The notes beneath the pieces are model-generated. The model searched no databases, was not told the DNA's origin, and was given only the letters and a program-made list of their open reading frames with translations. DNA of 64,000 nucleotides from Streptomyces sp. WM6386. Lineage in GTDB: Bacteria; Actinomycetota; Actinomycetes; Streptomycetales; Streptomycetaceae. The first letter of the stretch is position 1, and each line of letters opens with the position of its first letter. Location: NCBI RefSeq assembly GCF_000972385.1, contig NZ_JXTE01000032.1, positions 52,515-116,514 on the forward strand, written 5' to 3'. Position numbers and translations under genes: made by a program. Below are positions 51,915 to 60,421 of this stretch, piece after piece.

Positions 51915-52514
51915 TCAGCGGCGCCGGTAGCGCTCCTCGACGGCGACGGCCGCCGCCGCGACGGCCCCGAGGACGGGGACCGCCAGCGGTGCGATGAACA
52001 TGGCGGACAGGGCCACGACGCCCAGCCCGCAGACGATCAGGAAGGATCCGGCGGGATCGAGCACGGTCCGCCGCCCGGCGTCCGCGAGCAGCAGCCGCCA
52101 GGCGTCACCGGGCGTCCAGTGCGCCGCCGCGCGCAGCAGGGCCACGGCGAGCCCGATCAGCGCGAAGATGCCGACGGCCCCGACGAGCGGCCCACCGGGC
52201 AGACCGGCCCGCGCGGCCTGGACGTCCACCCAGACCGCGGCGGCCACCGCCCACCCGGCGAGCCCGACGACCCACCCGCCGCGCAGAGCCGTACGGAAGT
52301 CCGCGACGAACTCCCGCCAGCCACCGCTCTCGTGCGTCGTACGACGCCGTAGATGCCGCGCGCCGGCGGCGAAGGCCGCGGGATAGGTGACGACCCCGAG
52401 ACAGGCCACGGCGATCCATACCCCGGTGAGCAGGGACTCGGCGAAGACCGCGAACCGCTCACCGAACATGGACTCCCTGCGCCGGGAGCGGGCCTTCACT
52501 CGTGCTTCCGCCAT
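51915..52514 (-). CDS. DUF624 membrane protein (YesL-like)
   Basis: The 199-residue protein has five or so membrane segments and the YesL-type pattern (FGERFAVFAESLLTGVWIA, then VVTYPAAFAAGARHLRR). YesL-type genes accompany rhamnogalacturonan and other sugar ABC importers in Bacillus (yesLMNOPQ). The role is not known. It is 24 bases after the second permease gene. Confidence 0.85.
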   Translation of the reverse strand: MAEARVKARSRRRESMFGERFAVFAESLLTGVWIAVACLGVVTYPAAFAAGARHLRRRTTHESGGWREFVADFRTALRGGWVVGLAGWAVAAAVWVDVQAARAGLPGGPLVGAVGIFALIGLAVALLRAAAHWTPGDAWRLLLADAGRRTVLDPAGSFLIVCGLGVVALSAMFIAPLAVPVLGAVAAAAVAVEERYRRR

Positions 52515-52538
52515 GGTGACCGCCTCAGTCCTTTCCGC

Positions 52539-53411
52539 TCACTTCAGTCCGGACGTCGCCATACCGTCGATGAGATACCGTTGGAAGGCCATGAAGAAGG
52601 CGATGACCGGCACCAGCGCCACCAGCGACATCGCGATCATGCTGCCGTAGTTGGAGATGCCCTCCTGATCGCGGAACATCATCAGGCCGAGCGAGACGGT
52701 GTACTTGTCGGGGGTGTTGAGGTAGATCAACGGCCCCATGAAGTCGTTCCACGCGTTGATGAAGGTGAAGATCGCGCTGGTGATGAGGGCGGGCCGGCAC
52801 AGCGGCAGCACGATGGACCAGTAGGTCCGCAGATGCCCGCAGCCGTCGAGCTTGGCGGCCTCGTCCAGTTCCTTGGGGAGGCCGCGCATGAACTGCACCA
52901 TCAGGAAGACGAAGAAGGCTTCCGTGGCCAGGAACTTGCCCGCGACGAGCGGCACCAGGGTGTCGGTGAGCTCAAGCTTGCGGAACATCACGTACTGCGG
53001 GATGAGCAGGACGTGATACGGCAGCAGCAGCGTGCCGATCATCAGCGTGAACAGCAGGTTCCGCCCGGCGAACCGGATCTTGGCGAAGGCGTACGCGGTC
53101 AGCGAGCTGGACAGCACGACACCGGCCACGGCGAGCCCCGCGTACATCAGCGAGTTCGTGAAGAACGTGCTGATGGAGATGCCGGAGATACCGTCGGCGA
53201 GCGCGGAGAAGTTCGCCCAGACCGGCTTGACGGGCAGCAGGTCGATGCTGGCGATGATGTCCTTGCTCGGCTTGAACGAGGCACCGATCACCCAGATCAC
53301 CGGGTACAGGACGACCGCGAGGACGGCGAGCGAGCCCACGTGCCAGGCGATCGAACCGGTGCGCTTCCGCTCGTTGGCGGTGCGCACGGCGGGGGTGCTG
53401 ACACTGGTCAC
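52539..53411 (-). CDS. sugar ABC importer permease (MalG/YesQ/LplC type)
   Basis: The 290-residue permease has six membrane segments and the EAA loop ELDEAAKLDGCGHLRTYWSI, which meets the ATPase. The N-terminus begins with ten or so polar residues before the first helix. GTG start overlaps the first permease stop as GTGA. No ATPase gene lies in the cluster; Streptomyces importers of this type commonly share the ATPase MsiK, which is inferred here. Confidence 0.9.
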   Translation of the reverse strand: MTSVSTPAVRTANERKRTGSIAWHVGSLAVLAVVLYPVIWVIGASFKPSKDIIASIDLLPVKPVWANFSALADGISGISISTFFTNSLMYAGLAVAGVVLSSSLTAYAFAKIRFAGRNLLFTLMIGTLLLPYHVLLIPQYVMFRKLELTDTLVPLVAGKFLATEAFFVFLMVQFMRGLPKELDEAAKLDGCGHLRTYWSIVLPLCRPALITSAIFTFINAWNDFMGPLIYLNTPDKYTVSLGLMMFRDQEGISNYGSMIAMSLVALVPVIAFFMAFQRYLIDGMATSGLK

Positions 53412-54364
53412 TTGGCGGCCTCCTCGTAGTGCACCCACTTCTTCTGCGACCAGAACAGGACCGCCGTGACGAGCGCCACCGCGACCACCAGCGTCCAGGC
53501 CATCGCGGAGGCGAAGCCCATCTGGGCCTCCTTGAAGCCCTTCTGGTAGAGGTAACAGGTGTAGACGAGGGTGGCGTCGGCGGGCCCGCACTGGGTGTTG
53601 GAGACCACATAGGCGGACCCGAACACCTGGAACGCGTGGATGGACTCCAGCAGCACGTTGAAGAACAGCACCGGGGAAATCATCGGCAGCGTGATGTTCC
53701 AGAACCGCCTGAGGGGTCCTGCCCCGTCCATCTCGGCGGCCTCGTACAGCTCCTGCGGAACCTGCTTGAGCCCGGCCAGGAAGATGACCATCGGCGCGCC
53801 GAACTGCCAGATACTCAGCGCCACCAGCGCGTAGATGACGTAGTCCGGGTTGCCGATCCAGCCGCCCACGTCGAGCCCGAAGACCTTCTGCGAACGGTCC
53901 ACGATCGCGTCGTCCGAGAACAGCGCCCGCCACACGAAGCCGACGGAGACGCTGGCGCCGATGAGCGAGGGCATGTAGAACGCGGCCCTGTACAGCCCCT
54001 GTCCGCGCCGTTTCTGCGCGAGCAGCAGCGCGACACCGAGCGCGAGCAGCAGCTTCAGCGGGGTGGCCACGACGACGTACTTCAGCGTGACCTCGACCGA
54101 CTTCTGCCAGCGCGGGTCCTGGAACATGGTCGTGAAGTTGTCGAAGCCCACCCACTCCGGTGGAGTGAAGAGGTTGTAGCGGGTGAACGCGTAGTACAGC
54201 GACGCGATCATCGGCCCAGCCGTGAGCACCAGGAACCCGGCGATCCACGGCGACATGAAGAGATAGCCGGCGATGTTCTCGCGGCGCCGCCCGCGCCGCC
54301 CGGCGGAAGGAGCGGTGGACCGCTTCTTCGCCGGACGCGCGGGCGCTTCCTTGACGAGCGTCAT
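53408..54364 (-). CDS. sugar ABC importer permease (MalF/YesP/LplB type)
   Basis: The 318-residue permease starts with a basic cytoplasmic tail (1-30), then six membrane segments; GYLFMSPWIAGFLVLTAGPM and the EAA loop ELYEAAEMDGAGPLRRFWNI are typical. It forms the channel with the second permease. ATG start, 14 bases after the binding-protein gene. Confidence 0.9.
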   Translation of the reverse strand: MTLVKEAPARPAKKRSTAPSAGRRGRRRENIAGYLFMSPWIAGFLVLTAGPMIASLYYAFTRYNLFTPPEWVGFDNFTTMFQDPRWQKSVEVTLKYVVVATPLKLLLALGVALLLAQKRRGQGLYRAAFYMPSLIGASVSVGFVWRALFSDDAIVDRSQKVFGLDVGGWIGNPDYVIYALVALSIWQFGAPMVIFLAGLKQVPQELYEAAEMDGAGPLRRFWNITLPMISPVLFFNVLLESIHAFQVFGSAYVVSNTQCGPADATLVYTCYLYQKGFKEAQMGFASAMAWTLVVAVALVTAVLFWSQKKWVHYEEAAK

Positions 54365-54378
54365 GGTGGTACGTCCCC

Positions 54379-55665
54379 TCAGCCCGCGAACGCGGCCTTG
54401 GCCTCGCTGAACAGCGCCTTGGCGGCGTCGGCCGGCTTGGTCTTGCCCTGGGAGACCTCGCCGCCGATGCGCAGGAACGCCGCCTCGATGACGTCGGCGC
54501 CCGACGGGTGCGGGGTGATCTTGCCGAGCACCCCGGCCTTGGCGACCTCGTCCTCGTAGGCCGCGACACCCTTGTTCTGGGCGTCGGCCGGCTTGAACGC
54601 GTCGTACTGCTCGGTCGTGGAGAGGATGCCGCGGTCGTAGCCCATGATCTTGCCGACCTCGGGGTCGTGGACCATGAAGCTGATGAACTGGGCGACTTCC
54701 TTGGGGTGCTTGGTCCCGGAGAAGGCGCTCAGCATCAGCGAACCGAGGTACTGGCCGGTCTGCTTGCCGTCCGTGGTGGGGATCGGCGCGAGCCCGTAGT
54801 CCGACTCGCCCTCACCCTCGTAGCGGATGGAGAAGTTGTCCCAGGTGAACTCGGACGCCGCGAGCCCTGCCGAAAGGCCGGACTTGGGCTGGACCTGCTC
54901 GATCTTCTTGGGATCGGCGACGAGCCCGGACCTCACGCGCTTGTAGCCGTCCGTCCACCACTGCGTCAGGTCGTCCTCGGTGAAGCCGAGATCGGAGTCG
55001 GTGAAGAACGCCTTGCCGTTCTGACGGAGGTACAGGTCGTACAGGTACATGATGGCGTGGTAGCCGGTGTCGCCGGCGATCTTCAGCTTGTCCTGGATCG
55101 TCTGGAGCGCGTCGAAGTACTCGTCCCAGGTCCAGCCCATCTTCGCCTCGACGCCCGCCTTCTTGAAGGCCTTGAGGTCGATGACGAGCGCCATGGTGTT
55201 GGCGCCGACGGGGATGCCGAGCTGCTTGCTGTCGACCTGACCGTTCGCCAGAACGCCGTTGCGGAAGTTGTCCAGGCTCAGATTCCCGGCGTCCGCCTGC
55301 GCCTTGAGGTCCAGAAGAATGCCGCGCTTGTCGTACTTGCGCAGGAAGCCGACGGCATTCTGGAATACGTCCGGCGGATTTCCACCGGAGGCCTGCGTCT
55401 GGAACTTCTCCCAGAACGCCAGGTAGTCGGTGAATTCAGGCTTGATCTTGATCTTCGGGTTCTTCTTCTCGAAGACCGCGATCGCCTTCTTCATGGCGAT
55501 GGTGCGCGGCTCGCCACCCCACCACGCGTAACGGAGTGTCACCGTCCCGTCGCCGGAACCACTGTCACCGCCGCACGCGGTCGTCGCACCCAGCCCGATG
55601 GTGGCGGCCGAGGCCCCGGCCACCTTCAGGATCGTACGCCTCTCAACATTCTTGCTGGTTCCCAT
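54379..55665 (-). CDS. sugar-binding lipoprotein of an ABC importer (family 1)
   Basis: The 428-residue protein has a twin-arginine start (RR at 9-10, ERRTILK) and a lipobox-like LGATTAC with Cys31, so it is probably a Tat-exported lipoprotein. The mature part has the family 1 solute-binding fold (VTLRYAWWGGEPRTIAMKKA and GIPVGANTMALVID). The substrate is probably an oligosaccharide released by the lyase. GGAGGGGG lies before ATG 55665; a longer reading is not protein-like. First gene of the operon, with operator-like sites upstream. Confidence 0.88.
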   Translation of the reverse strand: MGTSKNVERRTILKVAGASAATIGLGATTACGGDSGSGDGTVTLRYAWWGGEPRTIAMKKAIAVFEKKNPKIKIKPEFTDYLAFWEKFQTQASGGNPPDVFQNAVGFLRKYDKRGILLDLKAQADAGNLSLDNFRNGVLANGQVDSKQLGIPVGANTMALVIDLKAFKKAGVEAKMGWTWDEYFDALQTIQDKLKIAGDTGYHAIMYLYDLYLRQNGKAFFTDSDLGFTEDDLTQWWTDGYKRVRSGLVADPKKIEQVQPKSGLSAGLAASEFTWDNFSIRYEGEGESDYGLAPIPTTDGKQTGQYLGSLMLSAFSGTKHPKEVAQFISFMVHDPEVGKIMGYDRGILSTTEQYDAFKPADAQNKGVAAYEDEVAKAGVLGKITPHPSGADVIEAAFLRIGGEVSQGKTKPADAAKALFSEAKAAFAG

Positions 55666-55703
55666 GGTTGGGCCCCCTCCCCGCAGCGTCATTGCCGCCT
55701 GCA

Positions 55704-55728
55704 TGAATCGTTTCAAGTAAGCGCTTGC
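55704..55728. promoter_or_regulatory. LacI-type operator-like sites upstream of the binding-protein gene
   Basis: Two adjacent inverted repeats, TGAATCGTTTCA (55704-55715) and GTAAGCGCTTGC (55717-55728, core AAGCGCTT perfect), lie 39-63 bases before the start codon at 55665. The AAGCGCTT core is the general form of LacI/GalR-family operators. No LacI regulator gene is in this window. Confidence 0.5.
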
Positions 55729-55739
55729 TGGCACAAGTT

Positions 55740-55950
55740 ACGAGGGGGCTCGGAATGCGTCAATGATTCGGACAGGATTTTCTTGTGGGCCTGCTGGGCG
55801 AGTTGACGGCACGTCGGAGCCGAACGGTCCCCCCAAAGAGGCAAAGCCGCAGGTGAGACGCGAGCATTCGACGGATCGAACGCGAACTGGCCTGTCGCGC
55901 CCGGACGTTGTCCGGCCGAAACTCGTCGGCGGCACGGAGGCCCGGAACGA
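55740..55950. other. intergenic stretch without a recognisable gene
   Basis: Between the operator-like sites and the terminator no coding pattern is convincing on either strand. Possible short reading frames here have no ribosome site and no family resemblance. The -10/-35 region of the importer operon should lie at its low-coordinate edge. Confidence 0.5.
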
Positions 55951-55986
55951 CGTCGGCCCGTCTGCACTGAGGCAGACGGGCCGACG
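55951..55986. terminator. terminator of tRNA-Val (second copy)
   Basis: Fifteen-base perfect arms starting CGTCGGCCCGTCTGC with a 6-base loop lie 8 bases beyond the 3' end of the minus-strand tRNA. Confidence 0.82.
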
Positions 55987-55993
55987 GTCCGGG

Positions 55994-56065
55994 TGGGCGA
56001 TACTGGGTTCGAACCAGTGACCTCTTCGGTGTGAACGAAGCGCTCTCCCACTGAGCTAATCGCCC
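55994..56065 (-). tRNA. tRNA-Val (anticodon CAC), second copy
   Basis: Seventy-two bases identical to 45998-46069, anticodon CAC. Upstream on the minus strand TAATGT (56084-56079) may be the -10; no good -35 is seen. Confidence 0.95.
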
Positions 56066-56128
56066 GGACGCAGGAAGAACATTACCCCAAGTCAGGGGGT
56101 GCCCCCGCACCCCCCGCGGGGCCCCCGA

Positions 56129-56581
56129 TCACTGGTCCTTGATGTTCCACGGCATCTCGAAGCCGAACTTGTAGAGGTAGACCCCGCCGATCGCGGCCAC
56201 GATCACCAGGCCGATCGACGTCAGGATGATGTTGCGTCGGCGCACCTTGGGATCGAGCGCCTTCTGGGCCGCCTCCGTCACCTTGAGCTTGGTCCAGCGC
56301 AGCACCAGCTGGGCCCAGACGAACTCGGTCGCCCAGATCGCCATGCCGCCGAAGATCACGACCCAGCCGGGCCCCGGCAGCGGAAGCATGACGATGCCCA
56401 GGGCCACGACGGCAAGGCCGATGATGAAGATCCCGACCTGCCAGCTCAGGTGCAGCACGCGGCGCGCCTTGATGAATTCCGGCGCCTTCGAGCCGAGCCC
56501 GTGCCCGCTCTGCGCCCCGCTCGTCTTCGACTCGTCCGATGCCACGGCCACCTCGGCCTGCTCGTCACTCCCCGTATTCAT
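56129..56581 (-). CDS. TIGR02611-family membrane protein
   Basis: The 150-residue protein has a polar N-terminus, two close membrane segments around the signature LPLPGPGWVVIFGGMAIWATEF, and a third near the C-terminus (NIILTSIGLVIVAAIGGVYLY). This is the PGPGW pattern of TIGR02611, an actinobacterial family of unknown function. The start is uncertain because ATG 56581 has no clear Shine-Dalgarno. It ends 63 bases before the tRNA-Val gene on the same strand and is divergent from ssgB. Confidence 0.85.
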   Translation of the reverse strand: MNTGSDEQAEVAVASDESKTSGAQSGHGLGSKAPEFIKARRVLHLSWQVGIFIIGLAVVALGIVMLPLPGPGWVVIFGGMAIWATEFVWAQLVLRWTKLKVTEAAQKALDPKVRRRNIILTSIGLVIVAAIGGVYLYKFGFEMPWNIKDQ

Positions 56582-56772
56582 ACGGCCAAACTTTACCCGA
56601 GGGAAACCGGTCACCGAAATGGTCGTACCTCGCGAACAGGGTCTCGGCCGGAAGAGTTACGTAAAGGCACGCAAAACACTCAGAGGGGTTTACAACGGCA
56701 CCGTAGGTGGCATGTCGATTTCGCCGACGTGCGAATCCCCGAGCGCACACTGAGCGAAAGGCCCTGGCGCTT

Positions 56773-57186
56773 ATGAACACCACGGTCAGCTGCGAGCTGC
56801 ACCTGCGCCTCGTTGTGTCGAGCGAGTCCTCCCTGCCTGTCCCCGCAGGCCTGCGGTACGACACGGCCGACCCCTACGCCGTGCACGCCACCTTCCACAC
56901 CGGAGCCGAGGAGACCGTCGAGTGGGTGTTCGCCCGCGACCTCCTCGCGGAGGGCCTCCACCGGCCCACCGGAACCGGCGACGTCCGAGTCTGGCCGTCG
57001 CGCAGTCACGGTCAGGGCGTCGTGTGCATCGCCCTGAGCTCCCCGGAAGGTGAAGCATTGCTCGAGGCCCCGGCCCGGGCCCTGGAGTCCTTCCTGAAGC
57101 GAACGGACGCCGCCGTGCCCCCCGGCACGGAACACCGGCACTTCGACCTCGATCAGGAGCTCTCGCACATCCTGGCGGAGAGCTAG
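56773..57186 (+). CDS. ssgB: sporulation and cell division protein SsgB
   Basis: The 137-residue protein starts MNTTVSCELHLRLVVSSESS and has the SsgA-like family core DPYAVHATFHTG and EWVFARDLLAEGLHRPTGTGDVRVWPS, matching SsgB of S. coelicolor (SCO1541) in length and sequence as I recall it. SsgB positions FtsZ for the ladder of sporulation septa and is essential for sporulation. Published work placed the S. coelicolor gene under sigma-H control; GTTTAC at 56688-56693 resembles a -35, but I see no convincing -10. AAGG lies before ATG 56773 at a long spacing. Confidence 0.93.
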   Translation: MNTTVSCELHLRLVVSSESSLPVPAGLRYDTADPYAVHATFHTGAEETVEWVFARDLLAEGLHRPTGTGDVRVWPSRSHGQGVVCIALSSPEGEALLEAPARALESFLKRTDAAVPPGTEHRHFDLDQELSHILAES

Positions 57187-57427
57187 GGCGAGAGGTCCCA
57201 CCAAGCCGCCCGGCGCCGTCGACTCGGGGTGACGGCTCGGGCCAAGACAACCGCATATGGGTACGCACACCGGCGCCGTCGCCGCGGATTCTCGCGGGGC
57301 GGCGCCGCTGCGTGTGCCCGTTACCACCGGTTCAGGAGGTCCGGGGCCGGTACGGGCGCTCGTGGAGCCACTACCATCGGCCAGCATCGGCGGGCGCCCG
57401 CCCGACCCCCAGGCCAGGGAGCGAAAC

Positions 57428-57988
57428 GTGCTGATCACCCATGACACCCGGTGCGCCCTCGATGCCGTGGTGGATCTGGTGAACACCGCACCGGAGGACA
57501 CCACGACCCCGGACGCGCTGCCGGACGTCGCGGCTCTCGAGGACTTCGTACAAAAGCACGAGATCAGCGATGTCGGGGTGCTCTCGGAGTTCGATCTCTC
57601 CACGGTGCGCAAGATCCGCGGCCGGTTCGCCTCGATCTTCTCCGCCGCGGACCCCCGGGTCGCGGCCGGGCTGATCAACGATTTGGTGGCCGCGGCGGGC
57701 ACCACGCCCCGGCTCACCGACCACGACGGCTACGACTGGCATGTGCACTACTTCGCGCCCGGTGCATCCATCGCCGATCACCTGGCGGCGGACTGTGGCA
57801 TGGCGCTGGCCTTCTTCGTGGTCGCCGGGGAGCAGGAACGGCTGCGGCGCTGCGAGGCCCCCGACTGCCGGCACGCGTTCGTCGACCTCTCCCGCAACCG
57901 GTCGCGGCGCTACTGCGACAGCCGTACGTGCGGGAACCGGCTGCATGTGGCCGCGTACCGGGCGCGCCGCAAGGAGGCGGCGGGCTGA
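57428..57988 (+). CDS. CGNR zinc-finger protein (ABATE domain)
   Basis: The 186-residue protein has an N-terminal helical ABATE domain (starting LITHDTRCALDAVVDLVNT) and a C-terminal treble-clef zinc finger with CEAPDCRHAF and RYCDSRTCGNRLHVAAYRAR, the CGNR signature. Such proteins are putative transcriptional regulators of stress genes. GTG 57428 has GGGAGCG upstream; upstream residues in frame look non-coding. Downstream of ssgB by about 240 bases. Confidence 0.9.
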   Translation: MLITHDTRCALDAVVDLVNTAPEDTTTPDALPDVAALEDFVQKHEISDVGVLSEFDLSTVRKIRGRFASIFSAADPRVAAGLINDLVAAAGTTPRLTDHDGYDWHVHYFAPGASIADHLAADCGMALAFFVVAGEQERLRRCEAPDCRHAFVDLSRNRSRRYCDSRTCGNRLHVAAYRARRKEAAG

Positions 57989-58054
57989 GCTCCGGCCCGC
58001 ACGGTGGTGTCGACGCGGTACCCGGCGGGTGACGCCGGGCACCGCGGGTACGGC

Positions 58055-58207
58055 TCAGAGCAGCAGCAGATCGTGCAGCGCAGCCATGAGCAGTAGACAC
58101 CCGATCACCGCAAGAAAGATCATCAGCGGTGGCTGGGAAAGGGCGAAAAGGCACCCGCGCGGCTCGTCCTGCGGCGGCGCGGCGTCGCTCTGTGTCGTGT
58201 CCAGCAT
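58055..58207 (-). CDS. small membrane protein, 50 residues
   Basis: A short reading frame that looks real: MLDTTQSDAAPPQDEPRGCL followed by FALSQPPLMIFLAVIGCLLL and a short tail rich in leucine. It has a polar N-terminus and one strong membrane helix (about 27-48), and the codons are GC-rich in third position. A weak GCGAG precedes the ATG. It is convergent with the CGNR gene. No function known. Confidence 0.5.
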   Translation of the reverse strand: MLDTTQSDAAPPQDEPRGCLFALSQPPLMIFLAVIGCLLLMAALHDLLLL

Positions 58208-58362
58208 CTCGCGGGCGATGATGACGCAGTCGGCGCCGGTCGGGTGACCAACACGCCAGGGAAGAACGGCAGTTCGCCGGATCCCGTGACGAACGGTTCA
58301 CGGCGTGGACGGCTCCGGGACAGGTGCGGGCCGACTGTGTCGTTTCAGTCCGCCTGCACCCG

Positions 58363-58803
58363 TCATATGCCGTGCTTCTTCAGGATGGCCTCGATGTCAC
58401 TGAAGTCCTCCCCGGCACCGGCGCGGGGTGTGGCGGCGGGACGGGTCGCCGGCCGGGAGGCCTGGCCCAGCGAGGGCGCCGATGCCGCCGGGGCGATCGC
58501 CTCGCTCTGCGCGGCCCGGGCCGCCCTGCGCTCCTTGCGGGTGCCGCCGCGCCTGCGCTCCACCGCGCGCGTGCTCGCGAAGAGCATCCAGGAGACACCG
58601 AGCACACCGAAGCCGGCCCAGGCCGTCGGACTGAACGCGGTGTCCGCCACCCAGTCGACGACACCCGTCATGACCAGGCCGAGGGGCACGAGAGAGTACG
58701 CGGCGAGACGGGCGGCGGCGAGGAAACGCTTGCGGTACGCCGTCACCGCCGCGATGCCCAGGCCGGCCGCGGCGGCGGCGGAACAGACGGTCTCGGCAAT
58801 CAT
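58363..58803 (-). CDS. membrane protein of unknown function
   Basis: The 146-residue protein has three likely membrane segments (2-22, 33-52, 57-77), then a basic stretch RAVERRRGGTRKERRAAR, an A/P-rich linker, and a conserved-looking C-terminus EDFSDIEAILKKHGI. That end motif is familiar from streptomycete proteins of unknown role. GGAGG lies at good spacing before ATG 58803. Upstream, the divergent gap of 199 bases leads to the DsbA-like gene. Confidence 0.75.
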   Translation of the reverse strand: MIAETVCSAAAAAGLGIAAVTAYRKRFLAAARLAAYSLVPLGLVMTGVVDWVADTAFSPTAWAGFGVLGVSWMLFASTRAVERRRGGTRKERRAARAAQSEAIAPAASAPSLGQASRPATRPAATPRAGAGEDFSDIEAILKKHGI

Positions 58804-59002
58804 CCGGTCCTCCAGGCAGGGCTCGGCAGGGCACTTCGTCCCTTCCATCCTGCACCGCCCCCACCCCGCGGGGCCATCCTCCGACCCGACATCAGGGACA
58901 TCTCCGGGTCGGATCCTCCGTAGGTGCCGGTCGAGGTGTGTCTCCCCTGCGGCGTTCCGGGGCCGATTGGGTCGTCCGAGGCGCGGCTGGGAGACTGGGG
59001 AC

Positions 59003-59527
59003 ATGAGTGACTCCTCCCCCGCGCGTCCCGTCGCCCCCGTGCTCAACGTCTGGTGCGATCTCCAGTGCCCGGACTGCCGGAGCGCCCTGGAGGACGTCCG
59101 GGCCCTGCGTGCGCGATACGGCGACCGGCTGGAGCTGCGGCTGCGGCACTTCCCGCTGGAGAAGAACAAGCACGCCTTCGCCGCCGCGCAGGCCGCCGAG
59201 GAGGCCGCGGAGCAGGGGAAGGGCTGGGACTACGTCGAGGCCGTGCTGGGCCGGGTCGAGGAGCTGGGCCGCGGGGGAGAACCCTTCCTGGTCGAGGTGG
59301 CCGGCGAACTGGGGCTGGACGCCGAGGAGTTCGACACCGCGCTGATCGACGGCCGGCACATCCTGATCGTGGACGCCGACCAGGCCGAGGGCAAGGCGAT
59401 CGGCGTGACCGGCACCCCGACGTACGTCATCGACGGCGAGCGCCTGGACGGCGGCAAGAGCCAGGAGGGGCTGCGCGAGCGCATCGAGGAGATCGCGGAC
59501 CGGCTGCTGGCCGCCCAGGGTGCCTGA
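59003..59527 (+). CDS. DsbA-family thioredoxin-fold protein
   Basis: The 174-residue protein has the redox motif CPDC (22-25) after VLNVWCDLQ, an extra Cys18, the long helical insertion of the DsbA family (FPLEKNKHAFAAAQAAEEAAEQGKGW), and GVTGTPTYVIDGERLDGG with the cis-proline. There is no signal peptide, so it probably acts in the cytoplasm (FrnE-like). GGGAG at good spacing before ATG 59003. Convergent with the GNAT gene. Confidence 0.85.
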   Translation: MSDSSPARPVAPVLNVWCDLQCPDCRSALEDVRALRARYGDRLELRLRHFPLEKNKHAFAAAQAAEEAAEQGKGWDYVEAVLGRVEELGRGGEPFLVEVAGELGLDAEEFDTALIDGRHILIVDADQAEGKAIGVTGTPTYVIDGERLDGGKSQEGLRERIEEIADRLLAAQGA

Positions 59528-59539
59528 GCCGTCGTACGC

Positions 59540-60367
59540 CTACAGCAGCGGCTTGTAGAAGGCGTACTGCGTCGTCTCGTAGCCGAGTGACTCGTACAGC
59601 CGCTCGGCCGGGGTGTTGCCCGCGAAGACGTTCAGACCCAGGGTCCGTTCGCCGAGGGCGTGTGCCTGGGTCTCCGCCAGCAGCATGAGGGTGCGGCCGT
59701 GTCCGCGACCGCGGTGGGCCTCGTCCACCTCGACGTCGAAGATGTAGGGCTTGCCGTCGCGCAGGGCGAGCCAGAGGACGCCCACGCGAGTGCCCTCGTG
59801 CTCCAGGATGCTGAACTGCATGTTCTCGGTCGCGAGGCCCTGCGGCAGGAGCGTGTCGTGGTCGCGCTGCGACTTGGCGCGCGCCTCGGGCTCGGGCACG
59901 CCCCGTGCCATCCAGGTGCGCGCGTAGTCCTCCGACTCGTGCACCAGCCAGGCGTCGAAGTCGGCCTGCGTCATGGGGCGGGCCTGGCTGTCGGCGGGCA
60001 GGTCCGGCGCGGTGTCGCCGAGTTGCTTCACCATGCCGCGATTGCGCAGGACGTAGCCCAGCGCCTTGACCAGCCGCAGGGCCGCCTCAGCGGACGCCGG
60101 TACGCCGACCGCCTCGATCTCGCGGCAGCCCCAGCCACGTGCCACCTCCTCGGCGGCGAGCGCGGCCACCGTGCCCCGGCCGCGCCGCCGGTCGGGCTCC
60201 TCGATCCGCAGGTCGTGGATGCGGGCCACCGAGTCGCCGAAGGAGGGTGAGGTGCCGAGGTGTATCGCGCCGACGGGACGGCTGTTCACGCACACCTGGT
60301 AGCGGCGTGAACGCGTGCCGTCGGCGTTGTGCTGAAGCGGCTCGGTTGGCCGCAGGGTCGTGGTCAT
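59540..60367 (-). CDS. tandem GNAT acetyltransferase
   Basis: The 275-residue protein contains two GNAT folds. The first (about 25-110) has an acetyl-CoA loop EPDRRRGRGTVAALAAEE and the second (about 130-275) has VDEAHRGRGHGRTLMLLAE. The second ends NVFAGNTPAERLYESLGYE, the usual C-terminal GNAT motif. The target is unknown; tandem GNAT proteins include mycothiol synthase, but this one lacks enough specific features to say so. It starts near pabC with a short gap. Confidence 0.85.
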   Translation of the reverse strand: MTTTLRPTEPLQHNADGTRSRRYQVCVNSRPVGAIHLGTSPSFGDSVARIHDLRIEEPDRRRGRGTVAALAAEEVARGWGCREIEAVGVPASAEAALRLVKALGYVLRNRGMVKQLGDTAPDLPADSQARPMTQADFDAWLVHESEDYARTWMARGVPEPEARAKSQRDHDTLLPQGLATENMQFSILEHEGTRVGVLWLALRDGKPYIFDVEVDEAHRGRGHGRTLMLLAETQAHALGERTLGLNVFAGNTPAERLYESLGYETTQYAFYKPLL

Positions 60368-60421
60368 CAGGGGTGTTCTACCCGCCGCGGGCCTCCGAGT
60401 CAGCCCAATTTATCGGGCCTT

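Noticed and set aside
55738..56110. Open frames around the second tRNA-Val gene and upstream of the importer operon
   Set aside because: They run through the tRNA or its terminator and have no ribosome site or recognisable sequence.
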